Positions 17,754-25,543 of a stretch of DNA of 64,000 nucleotides are shown here, one piece after another (the stretch's first letter is position 1; every line of letters starts with the position of its first letter). Under the pieces are notes generated by a model, which saw only the letters and a program-made list of their open reading frames with translations, was not told where the DNA came from and did no database searches. The position numbers were made by a program, and so were the translations under genes. This stretch comes from JALZBN01 sp035525375 (GTDB lineage Bacteria; Actinomycetota; Acidimicrobiia; Acidimicrobiales; AC-14). The DNA lies in the NCBI GenBank assembly GCA_035525375.1, contig DATLEI010000093.1, positions 14,481 to 78,480 of the forward strand, read 5' to 3'.

Positions 17754-18266
17754 TTAGCTGTCGCGCCGCCGGCGACGATTGCCGCGCCAGCTGCCGCCCT
17801 GCATCCCCGACTCCTCACCGGTGTCACTTGCGTCGCTGCCGTCAGCAACCGGGATGCTCGCAACATCAGGCGGCCTGATGTCGACGAGGGGGGAGACGGG
17901 GGACACCGATGCTTCTCCCGGCACCGCCGCTGGGGTCTTGGGAGCAGGCTTCGGGGATACCGGCTGGCCCCGAACCTCGGCGACGATCGTGTCGCGGTGC
18001 TCGGAAAGGATCTTCGACAGCCGCCCGAGATCGCGAACGAGAAGCCGCCCGAGATCGCTGACCGTGTGCCGGAGGTCGGCGGCGACGATCTCGACGTCTT
18101 TGGCCACGGCCACGCGAACCGAATTCTCCAGTGAGGTGGCGAGGGTGTCGAGCCGGTCACCGAGGGCTGAAAGACCGTTTTCGATCGCGGCCAGTCGCCG
18201 GCGCGTCTCGTCATCCGGATCGGCAGGGGGGTCTGCAGCGGAGTTGACCCAGGGAGGTAGGTCCAT
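17754..18266 (-). CDS. Coiled-coil protein within glycosyltransferase operon, hypothetical
   Basis: 170 aa. Residues about 20-95 show heptad periodicity (RRRLAAIENGLSALGDRLDT and LGRLLVRDLGRLSKILSEHR), predicting a long coiled coil. A Pro/Val/Ser-rich linker follows, and the last residues are very basic (RGNRRRRRDS). No signal or membrane segment. It lies between rmlA and a GT4 gene with short gaps on both sides. Like the small coiled-coil gene at 2892-3290 it sits inside a glycosyltransferase operon, which suggests a scaffold or chain-length-control partner, by analogy only. Confidence 0.65.
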   Translation of the reverse strand: MDLPPWVNSAADPPADPDDETRRRLAAIENGLSALGDRLDTLATSLENSVRVAVAKDVEIVAADLRHTVSDLGRLLVRDLGRLSKILSEHRDTIVAEVRGQPVSPKPAPKTPAAVPGEASVSPVSPLVDIRPPDVASIPVADGSDASDTGEESGMQGGSWRGNRRRRRDS

Positions 18267-18276
18267 CAGGCAAAGG

Positions 18277-19347
18277 CTAGGTCAGGTCGACGATTGAGTG
18301 GTCGCCGAGCATGAGCCGGTTGGCCCGGGGCCGGCGCGCCGAGCGAGTCACCGTGACCTCCTTGCCCAGCAACGAGTCCTCGAGGCGAGGGATGTCGACG
18401 ATGCGGCTCTGCTCGAGGATCACCGAGTGTTCGACCTCGGATCGGATGATCTGACAGCCGTAGTAGATCGACGTGAAGGGGCCGATGAAGCTGTTCTCGA
18501 TGCGAGTGCCCTCTCCGATGATGGCGGGGCCACGGATGACTGAGGCGACGATCTCAGCCCCGGCTTGCACGACAACGCGTCCTTCGATTCGTGATTCGGC
18601 GTCGACCGATCCTTCGATGAGAGGCTCGATCGTTTCGAGAATCAAGCGGTTCCCCTCCAGGAGGGCCGCAAGGTTGCCCGTGTCGATCCACCAGCCCTCG
18701 ACAACTTGCTGCCGCACGCTGTGGCCCTCATCAATGAGCCACTGGATGGCGTCGGTGATCTCGAGCTCACCCCGCTTCGACGGGGCGATCGATCGGACCG
18801 CTTCGTGAATAGTCGAATCGAAGAGGTAGACCCCGACGAGCGCAAGGTCCGACGGAGGGTCGACCGGTTTCTCGATGAGGCGCACGACTCCGCCGTCGGC
18901 GTTGAGCTCCGCCACTCCGAATTGCTGGGGATTGGGCACGTGGGCGAGAAGGATGTGCGCAGCAGCACCACCCCGGTCGGTGTTGAAGCGATCGACCAGG
19001 TGGCGTACGCCTTGGCGGAGGAGATTGTCGCCGAGGTACATCACGAAGTCCTCGTCTTCGAGGAAGTCCCGGGCGATGAGGACGCAGTGGGCCAACCCAA
19101 GCGGCGCTTCCTGGCGCAGGTAAGTGACCTCGAGGCCCCAGCGCTCACCCGACCCGACGGCTGTCGTGATCTCCGGTTCGGTGTCGCCGACGATGATGCC
19201 GACCTCGGTGATGCCGGCCTCGGCCATCTGCTCCAGGCCGTAGAAGAGGATGGGCTTGTTGGCAACGGGTACGAGTTGCTTGGCACCGGTGTGGGTGATG
19301 GGGCGCAGGCGGGTGCCCGCGCCGCCAGAGAGGATCAAAGCTTTCAC
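18277..19347 (-). CDS. rmlA: Glucose-1-phosphate thymidylyltransferase, long form
   Basis: 356 aa. The nucleotidyltransferase signature LSGGAGTRLRPITHTGAKQL is at the N-terminus, YLGDNLL near residue 105 binds the sugar nucleotide, and EKPVDPPSDLALVGVYLF follows. The C-terminal ~110 residues (RIEGRVVVQAGAEIVASVI and after) form left-handed beta-helix turns. This places it with the longer RmlA type common in deoxysugar clusters (short RmlA is about 290 aa). It makes dTDP-glucose from dTTP and glucose-1-phosphate, the first step to dTDP-rhamnose. rmlB and rmlD are 30 kb away in another operon. The ATG overlaps the GT2 stop. Confidence 0.9.
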   Translation of the reverse strand: MKALILSGGAGTRLRPITHTGAKQLVPVANKPILFYGLEQMAEAGITEVGIIVGDTEPEITTAVGSGERWGLEVTYLRQEAPLGLAHCVLIARDFLEDEDFVMYLGDNLLRQGVRHLVDRFNTDRGGAAAHILLAHVPNPQQFGVAELNADGGVVRLIEKPVDPPSDLALVGVYLFDSTIHEAVRSIAPSKRGELEITDAIQWLIDEGHSVRQQVVEGWWIDTGNLAALLEGNRLILETIEPLIEGSVDAESRIEGRVVVQAGAEIVASVIRGPAIIGEGTRIENSFIGPFTSIYYGCQIIRSEVEHSVILEQSRIVDIPRLEDSLLGKEVTVTRSARRPRANRLMLGDHSIVDLT

Positions 19348-20705
19348 TGCGAATGCTCTATCACCCGGCGGCCGGGCATGCGGACCCAGCTCATCAACTC
19401 AACGTCCGGCACCCGCTGGACGGACCGCAGCCGGCGGCGGTCGCCGAGCGCGTCGGGGAGCAGGCGAGCGAAGTCGACAAATGACCGCATCCGGCGCTCG
19501 ACGGTCTCCAGCGACGGCTTGGCGCCGCGAGCTAGCGGCGACACGACGTCACGTCGGAAGTAGGAACCAGTTACCAGTACGTGCCGCAGCGCAGCCCGAG
19601 CCGCCAGTGATGCAGGCGCGTTACGGGTCAGGGTGAGGAGTCGGTTGCGTTCGACGTAGTGGTCGAAAAGCGCCGAGCCCTCGACCGTCGTGGCCGAGTG
19701 CACGTGGCGCACCACGGCGTCGGGAACGTAGACGTGGCGCCACCCGAGGGCGCGGCCCCGCCAGGAGAGGTCGAGGTCTTCGTAGTAGAGAAAGAAGCGG
19801 TCATCGAAGCCGCCGACCTCGTCGAGGTAACGGCGGGACAGGAGCACACCCGCGCCGCACCAGGCGAACACTTCCTCGGACTCGGTGAAGTTCTCGTCGG
19901 CGGGTTGCAGGTACCCACGGTCGGCCCCGTGCCCATCGGCGAGCAGAACCGACCCGACGTTGTTCACGACGTCAAGCGGCTCGCCACCGAGCGGCACGTC
20001 GTACAAGTCAGCCTCATCGGACACGATGTGTTCCACGCGGTTGTGTCCCGAGCGGATCACGACAGTGCACTTGTCGTCAGCTGACAGCTTGAATCTGCAC
20101 GAGGGCAGCGAGCCGGTGGCCGGTACTGGGATCCGAACATGCCCAGCGCCATCGGTCCACTCGAAAGGGGACCGGTCGTTTGGGTCGTGCTCGAGTCCCC
20201 AGAAACCGCTGACCAGTTGAACGGACCCCCAGGCGTCGTCACCGTCGATCTGGACCCCGCTCAGTCGCACCCCCAGGGCCCGCTTGTCCCCCCGACCGCG
20301 CCGGCGCACTTCGGACTCCAAAAACACATCAACGAAGGCGCCGTCAAACAGGATCTTCGGGAGCGCAGCACCGACGTCCGGTTGATTTTCGAGCACGTCG
20401 ACGAGGGGCATCAGCCAGCCCGGCTCGACGCGGGCGTCGTTGTTGACTAGTCCGATGAAATCGGCATCGCTGAGGAGGTCGAAGCCGGCATTGCAGGCTC
20501 CTCCGAACCCGATATTGGCGCCGGTCTCCAGCACGGTCACGTCGGAATGGGACGCCGAAACCTGGGCAACGACGCCGTCGGAGGAGGCATTGTCGACGAG
20601 CACAACCCGCAGGCCATCAGGGGGCCAGTCGGTTCGTGCCAGGCTCCGTAAACAGCGGAGCGTCAGGTCGCCGCCGTTGTGGTTCACGACGATGATGCCG
20701 ACCAT
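19344..20705 (-). CDS. GT2 family glycosyltransferase (rhamnosyltransferase-like)
   Basis: 453 aa from ATG at 20705, chosen because the family N-terminus MVGIIVVNHNGGDLTLRCL starts there; an upstream in-frame ATG at 20747 would overlap the divergent gene start. VDNASSDGV near residue 35, NIGFGGACNAGF and LVNNDARVEPGW are typical of rhamnosyltransferases of this clan. FLYYEDLDLSWRGRALGW near 335 is the acceptor-site motif. An insertion of about 150 residues (roughly 125-290) lies between the metal motif and the ED motif, unusual in this family and rich in beta-prone residues. First gene of the leftward operon to 14469. Confidence 0.88.
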   Translation of the reverse strand: MVGIIVVNHNGGDLTLRCLRSLARTDWPPDGLRVVLVDNASSDGVVAQVSASHSDVTVLETGANIGFGGACNAGFDLLSDADFIGLVNNDARVEPGWLMPLVDVLENQPDVGAALPKILFDGAFVDVFLESEVRRRGRGDKRALGVRLSGVQIDGDDAWGSVQLVSGFWGLEHDPNDRSPFEWTDGAGHVRIPVPATGSLPSCRFKLSADDKCTVVIRSGHNRVEHIVSDEADLYDVPLGGEPLDVVNNVGSVLLADGHGADRGYLQPADENFTESEEVFAWCGAGVLLSRRYLDEVGGFDDRFFLYYEDLDLSWRGRALGWRHVYVPDAVVRHVHSATTVEGSALFDHYVERNRLLTLTRNAPASLAARAALRHVLVTGSYFRRDVVSPLARGAKPSLETVERRMRSFVDFARLLPDALGDRRRLRSVQRVPDVELMSWVRMPGRRVIEHSQ

Positions 20706-20745
20706 AGGCACGGCGCCCTGCCGGCGACCGGTAGCCTTTTGCGCC

Positions 20746-22356
20746 ATGCGGACACGGACACTACTAGTCGCCTGTGCAATTGGATTACTCGGCACGCTTG
20801 CGCCGACTGTCGCTGGCACAGCTCAGGCGCAGACTTCCCAGACGGCTTCGCCCACCCCTAGCGACCAGGCGGCTGCGGCTGCAGCCGGGCGCCAGGCGGG
20901 ACCCCAGCGGGTGACGGCGAACGCCGGGCCGGTGACGGCCCAGGCCGGGCCGATCAGCTTCCGGGTCTACGCCACCCAATATGCGCCGAACACTCCCGGC
21001 AGCGTCGAGGTCGCGGTTCCTGACCAGTGCGTCAAGTTCGCGTCCCTCCGGAACACGGCCGCCCTGGCCCAGAACCAGTGCCCGGCCGGGTACCCGCTCG
21101 GGCTCGATTACAGCGTGGACATCAGCCGTGACACCGGCCAGTCCGCCAGAGTTCAAGTCAAAGACGTCGGACCTTGGAACCTCAATGACAATTACTGGGA
21201 CCCCCCGTCGGGCCCTCGTCCCCGCCGCAACTTCATCGACCTTCCCCAGGGCCGGCCGGAGGCCCAAGCCGCCTTCTACGACAGCTACAACGCCAAGGCC
21301 AACTGCCTGAACCTCGACGGCACCCCGAGCGGTCGTACGGCCGGCGCGGATGCGATGAACCGTTGCGTCCTCAACCCCGCGGGCATCGACCTCTCGCTCG
21401 CAGCCGCATCGCAACTGGGGCTCGGCGCGGGACAGAACGACTGGGTCAACGTCACCTTCCGCTGGGAGGCCGACCCGGCCACGCTGACGAACGACCCTGA
21501 TGACGTGCGCGCTCCCCGCGTTGGTGTGATCAACGGCTGCTCGGGCGGCTACGTCAAGGGTGGGCCGCTCACCAGCGCCTTCCGCCAGCAGCTCAACTGC
21601 GGTGACGCCAAGGCCCTGAAACTCGGCGGTAGCAGGGTCGCCGTGATCAACGCGTGCGGCGGCGCGTACGTGAAGGATGGTGCCCTCAGCGGACCGTTCA
21701 CCTCAATGTTGAACTGCAACGACGGTAAGGCCATCGAGGTGTCTCCCGATCGGGTGGCCGTCATCAATGGCTGCGGCGGGGCGTACGTAAAGGAAGGCGT
21801 GCTGTCGGCACCTTTCCGCCAGCAGCTCAACTGCGGCGACGCCCGGATGGTGAGTCTCGGTGGCAGCAGCGTGGGCCTGCCGCAGCGCGTGGGTGTCGTC
21901 AACTCATGCGGTGGCGCGTACGTAAAGGAAGGCGCCCTCACCAACCCCTTCATCCAGCAACTCAACTGCAATGATGCGTTCGCCGTGGTTGTGAGCTCGA
22001 ACCGGGTGGGTGTCATCAGCGGTTGTGGTGCCTTCTACGTCAAGGAAGGACCCCTGAGCGCCCCGTTCCACCTACAGACCGGTTGCGGTGACGTCCGGTC
22101 GATTGCTGTCACCAACGACCGAGTGGCCGTTATCAACGGCTGTGGGGCGCTGTACGTGAAAGAGGGCGCGCTCGGGAACCCGTTCCGCCAGCAGACCGGT
22201 TGCAACGACGCCCAGGCGGTGGCCCTTGCGGGTGAACGGGTGGGCCTCATCAGCGGCTGCGGCGCGGCCTACGTGAAGGAAGGCCCCCTGAGCTCGGGGT
22301 TCCGGCAACAGCTCGGTTGTGGCGACGCCCGGGCGATCTCCCTCTCGACCTTCTAG
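20746..22356 (+). CDS. Secreted protein with double-psi-barrel-like region and seven 39-residue repeats
   Basis: 536 aa. Residues 1-28 are a Sec signal peptide ending AGTAQA. Residues about 75-180 contain YSVDISRDTGQSARVQVKDV and GPWNLNDNYW, reminiscent of RlpA-like double-psi beta barrels, but no catalytic residues can be assigned. Residues 258-536 are seven tandem repeats with consensus RVGVINGCGGAYVKEG then x-L-x-x-PFxQQLNCGDAxAV, each with two Cys twenty residues apart. The same array ends the amidase at 25540. ATG 20746 follows the divergent GT2 gene by only 40 bp. I infer a cell-wall-associated protein whose repeats bind glycan or form a propeller; the function is not known. Confidence 0.85.
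   Translation: MRTRTLLVACAIGLLGTLAPTVAGTAQAQTSQTASPTPSDQAAAAAAGRQAGPQRVTANAGPVTAQAGPISFRVYATQYAPNTPGSVEVAVPDQCVKFASLRNTAALAQNQCPAGYPLGLDYSVDISRDTGQSARVQVKDVGPWNLNDNYWDPPSGPRPRRNFIDLPQGRPEAQAAFYDSYNAKANCLNLDGTPSGRTAGADAMNRCVLNPAGIDLSLAAASQLGLGAGQNDWVNVTFRWEADPATLTNDPDDVRAPRVGVINGCSGGYVKGGPLTSAFRQQLNCGDAKALKLGGSRVAVINACGGAYVKDGALSGPFTSMLNCNDGKAIEVSPDRVAVINGCGGAYVKEGVLSAPFRQQLNCGDARMVSLGGSSVGLPQRVGVVNSCGGAYVKEGALTNPFIQQLNCNDAFAVVVSSNRVGVISGCGAFYVKEGPLSAPFHLQTGCGDVRSIAVTNDRVAVINGCGALYVKEGALGNPFRQQTGCNDAQAVALAGERVGLISGCGAAYVKEGPLSSGFRQQLGCGDARAISLSTF
21517..22353 (+). repeat. Seven tandem 117-bp coding repeats (array 1)
   Basis: Seven in-frame units of 39 codons (the third unit has 45). Each encodes a Cys at repeat position 8 and another at 28, plus the near-invariant YVKEG and PF motifs. 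Protein-level identity is much stronger than DNA identity, so the array is old and under selection rather than a recent slippage product. It ends exactly at the stop codon. Confidence 0.95.
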
Positions 22357-22412
22357 TCCACGTATGATTCACGTAGGGACGCGCCGGGTGTCCCATCCCT
22401 GCGGGAGCACGT

Positions 22413-23147
22413 TTGGCTGACCAACTGTTGTCTGTGATCGTGCCTGTCATGGACGAGGTCGCAACGGTTGCGGACCTCATCACGTCGATCGAGGAAACCG
22501 ACGTGCCGGCCATGGAAAAAGAGGTCATCGTTGTCGACGATGGCTCTACCGACGGCACTCACGACATCCTGCGAAAGTATGAAGGTCGTCAGGGCTTCAC
22601 CGTCGTCTACCACGATCGCAACCGGGGCAAGGGCATGGCGGTGCGCACCGCGATCGAGCACATGAAGGGCTCGATTGCCATCATCCAGGACGCCGACCAC
22701 GAGTACGACCCGTCGGAGTACCCGGCTCTTGTGGAGCCAATCCTGAATGGCACCACCAGGGTCGTCTACGGAAGCCGTTTCCTCGGCTCCCCTCAGGGCA
22801 TGGCTCTGCCGAACCTGCTCGCCAACAAGGTCCTGGCGGGCATGGCCGGCATGATCGGGCCATCGCGAATCACGGACGAGGCGACCTGCTTCAAGGTCTT
22901 CGACGCCGACCTGCTGCGGTCCCTGCCGCTGCGCTGTGAGCGCTTCGAGTTCTGCCCCGAAGTCACCGGGCTCCTGCAGGGCATGGGCGAACCGATTCTC
23001 GAGGTGCCCATCCGGTACCGCGCCCGGGCTCGTGACGCGGGCAAGAAGGTTCGGGCGAAGGACGGGTTCACTGCGGTGTGGTGGCTCCTCTGGAGTCGCT
23101 ACGGCCGCCGAACGGAACAGAGGGTCGCCGCCCTTCAGTGTCAGTAG
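22413..23147 (+). CDS. GT2 glycosyltransferase, polyprenyl-phosphate hexosyltransferase-like
   Basis: 244 aa. TTG start at 22413 with GGGAG about seven bases upstream. LLSVIVPVMDEVATVADLI, VVDDGSTDGT, RNRGKGMAVRTAIEHM and IQDADHEYDPSEYP are the DPM1/GtrB-type signature, with RFLGSPQGM after it. No membrane helices follow, so it is soluble and like dolichol-phosphate-mannose synthase. It probably charges a polyprenyl phosphate with one hexose for use outside the membrane. Its 3' end overlaps the YfhO-like gene, a predicted user of such lipid-linked sugars, which makes the pair a likely decoration module. Confidence 0.9.
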   Translation: MADQLLSVIVPVMDEVATVADLITSIEETDVPAMEKEVIVVDDGSTDGTHDILRKYEGRQGFTVVYHDRNRGKGMAVRTAIEHMKGSIAIIQDADHEYDPSEYPALVEPILNGTTRVVYGSRFLGSPQGMALPNLLANKVLAGMAGMIGPSRITDEATCFKVFDADLLRSLPLRCERFEFCPEVTGLLQGMGEPILEVPIRYRARARDAGKKVRAKDGFTAVWWLLWSRYGRRTEQRVAALQCQ

Positions 23148-25543
23148 CCTCTCGCCGAGGCCCCAAGCCCAAGCTGGGTGTTGGGGTCACGGCGGTCGCC
23201 GTTATTTTCGCTCTGTGTGTTGCGCTGTGGGCGACCGTGCTCACGGGCGACAAGACGCTCATCGGCGGCGACATCCTCTACCAGTACAAGCCGTGGGCCA
23301 GTCAGCCTGACGCCCACCAGCCGCGCAACACCTACGTCGGCGATCCCGTCACCCAGTTCGTCCCGTGGCTGGGCCTGGTGAAGGATTCACTCCGCGAGGG
23401 CGAGCTGCCGCTGTGGAACCCGCACTCGCTCAGCGGGACGCCGCTGCTTGCCAACGACCAGTCCTCCCCGTTCTCACCTTTCACCCTTTTTGCGGCTCTG
23501 TTTCCGCCGGCGCGCGGCATCAGTCTCACCATGCTGCTGAAGCTCTGGGTTGCCGGCATCGGCATGGCCTTGTTCATCAAGGTGCACGGGGCGCGGACCT
23601 TGGCTTGCGTGGTCGGCGGCATCGCCTACGCGACCGGTTCGTTCATGATCGTCTGGCTGGCGTACCCCCACACGTCGGTCGCCGCTCTGGCGCCGTGGCT
23701 CTTTGCCACGCTGGCCTGGTACCTGAGAGACAGGCGCCCATTGGCGCTTGTGGGATTTGCCGTCGCGGTCGCTTTGCAGTTCTTCGCCGGCCACGCGGAG
23801 ACGTCGCTTCACGTCGGTTTCGGTCTGGCTATCTACCTGGTCGTGCGGGTGATCGCCTTGCGCGAGCAGCGGGTCAAGGCGTTCGCGGCGATCTGCGGCG
23901 CGGGTGTCCTCGGTTGCCTCTTGGCCGGCGTTCAACTGCTGCCCTTCCTCGAGAACCTGCCGAGGAGTTCCATCATGGAGGACCGCGAGCGAGGGAATGC
24001 CGGCGCGTCGCACCTGCCGCGCAACGCGCTCACGACATGGGTGGCTCCAAACGGAAGGGGGAGCCCCGGTATCGACGGCAGTGCCGACCGAATACCGGTG
24101 TATCCCGAATCGGTCGGCTACGTGGGGGCGGGCGCGTTCGTCGCCGCGGGCTTCGGCATCTGGCGTATCAGACGGAAGCGAACCTGGGAGAAGGGCGCGC
24201 TTGTCGCAGTGGGCGTCCTGTGTGGCGCGGTTGTCTACGGCCCGCTGTCCTCGTTAGCGGGCTCGTCACCACTGTTGTCGGTGTCGAACAACTCGCGTTT
24301 CCTCGTCGTCCTCATCTTCGTCGTCGCCGCCCTGGCGGGGCTGGGTCTCGATGATGCCCTCGCCGCCGCTGCGCCGGCACGGCGCTCACTGCGATTGCCA
24401 CGCGCCGGCGCCCTGGCTCTCAGCGGACTGGCGCTGCTTGGCCTGGGCGCGACCGTGTTCATCATGTTCGAGTGGCCGCACGACCTGCGGGATTTGCTTC
24501 CGACGTTCCGTGACTATTTGGGCTTCTGGGTTCTCGCCGGCCTCCTTGCCGTTGTGGGCGCCGTTGCGTTGATCGCGGCGAGGCGGCTGGGTGCAAACGA
24601 GACAGCCGTTGGAGCCGGCTTCGTCGCCATCGCCCTCCTCGAAGCGGCCCTCTTTGCCTTTCCCTACAACCCTCGGGTTCCGCCTTCGGAGGTCTTCCCG
24701 CCGAGTTCGACGATGGCGTGGCTCGGAGAGAATGCTCGCGGCGGTTACGTGGCATCGCTCGGACTCGATCTCATCCCTGACTTGTCGGTCGCGTATCGAC
24801 TCAACGACGTCCGTGGCGTCGACACCCTCATCAATCGCCGCATTCGCCAGTACTGGGCAGAAGGCGACCCCAAGTACGAGGACGGCTTCCTCTACACAAT
24901 CCTCGGAACGCCCGATTCGCGATGGCTGGCGGCCGCAGGGGTGACCCACATGCTCACGTCGGACAAGACGGTTGTCCCGGGGACGAGCCCGGTCTACACC
25001 GAGCGTGATGTCGTGGTGTCGGAGGTTCCCGGGGCGCGACCGTTTGCTTTCGCGGCGCCGTCGACGGTGGCGGTGTCGAATGTCAGGCAGGCCGCGGCCG
25101 AGATGATCAAGGACCCGCTCGGGCCAGTGGCGGTCGAGGTCCCCGAGGGAGCGGATCCCCCACCGGCTACGTCGGCGCCGGCGAGCGTGGCGCTGGGATA
25201 CCACCGGCCGCAGACGATCGGCCTCCGCGTCGATGGTGCGACGCCGTCCACCATTGTCGTCCTCCAGACCTACACGCCAGGCTGGGTGGCGCGGGTCGAC
25301 GGCAAGGAAGTACCGGTTCGCGCCGCCGACATCCTGTTCCAGTCGATCGATGTTCCGGCCGGCTCCCACCAGGTCACCCTGCGCTACGAGCCGGCCAGCG
25401 TGAAGTACGGGCTCGTCGCCACGGCACTCGGCTTGCTGCTCACGGTCGGGTTGTCCGCGCTTGCGGTTCGTCGGGCTGGACGGGCGCCGGCGCGCCCTGC
25501 GGTGCCAGGCGAACAAGAGGACGCTAACCTTTCAGAATCGTGA
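23138..25543 (+). CDS. YfhO-like polytopic membrane protein
   Basis: 801 aa from the GTG at 23138 (an earlier in-frame ATG at 23078 would overlap the GT2 gene by 70 bp). About 12 helices, with the family-typical GGDILYQYKPWASQP and SLREGELPLWNPHSLSGTPL in the first outer loop. The extracytoplasmic C-terminal part ends in TYTPGWVARVDGKEVPVRAA and VPAGSHQVTLRYEPAS plus a last helix, the YfhO beta module also seen in the protein at 5465-8242. Members are thought to transfer sugars from polyprenyl phosphates to surface polymers. Its stop overlaps the start of the secreted amidase (GTGA). Acceptor and sugar unknown. Confidence 0.87.
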   Translation: MSVASRRGPKPKLGVGVTAVAVIFALCVALWATVLTGDKTLIGGDILYQYKPWASQPDAHQPRNTYVGDPVTQFVPWLGLVKDSLREGELPLWNPHSLSGTPLLANDQSSPFSPFTLFAALFPPARGISLTMLLKLWVAGIGMALFIKVHGARTLACVVGGIAYATGSFMIVWLAYPHTSVAALAPWLFATLAWYLRDRRPLALVGFAVAVALQFFAGHAETSLHVGFGLAIYLVVRVIALREQRVKAFAAICGAGVLGCLLAGVQLLPFLENLPRSSIMEDRERGNAGASHLPRNALTTWVAPNGRGSPGIDGSADRIPVYPESVGYVGAGAFVAAGFGIWRIRRKRTWEKGALVAVGVLCGAVVYGPLSSLAGSSPLLSVSNNSRFLVVLIFVVAALAGLGLDDALAAAAPARRSLRLPRAGALALSGLALLGLGATVFIMFEWPHDLRDLLPTFRDYLGFWVLAGLLAVVGAVALIAARRLGANETAVGAGFVAIALLEAALFAFPYNPRVPPSEVFPPSSTMAWLGENARGGYVASLGLDLIPDLSVAYRLNDVRGVDTLINRRIRQYWAEGDPKYEDGFLYTILGTPDSRWLAAAGVTHMLTSDKTVVPGTSPVYTERDVVVSEVPGARPFAFAAPSTVAVSNVRQAAAEMIKDPLGPVAVEVPEGADPPPATSAPASVALGYHRPQTIGLRVDGATPSTIVVLQTYTPGWVARVDGKEVPVRAADILFQSIDVPAGSHQVTLRYEPASVKYGLVATALGLLLTVGLSALAVRRAGRAPARPAVPGEQEDANLSES

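Noticed and set aside
21517..22353. Tandem repeats considered as CRISPR or minisatellite
   Set aside because: Units are 117 bp, in frame, diverged at DNA level but conserved as protein, with no spacers.
24386..25516. 376-codon minus-strand open frame opposite the YfhO-like gene
   Set aside because: Very Arg/Asp-rich shadow; the plus strand has a coherent membrane protein with a family C-terminal module.
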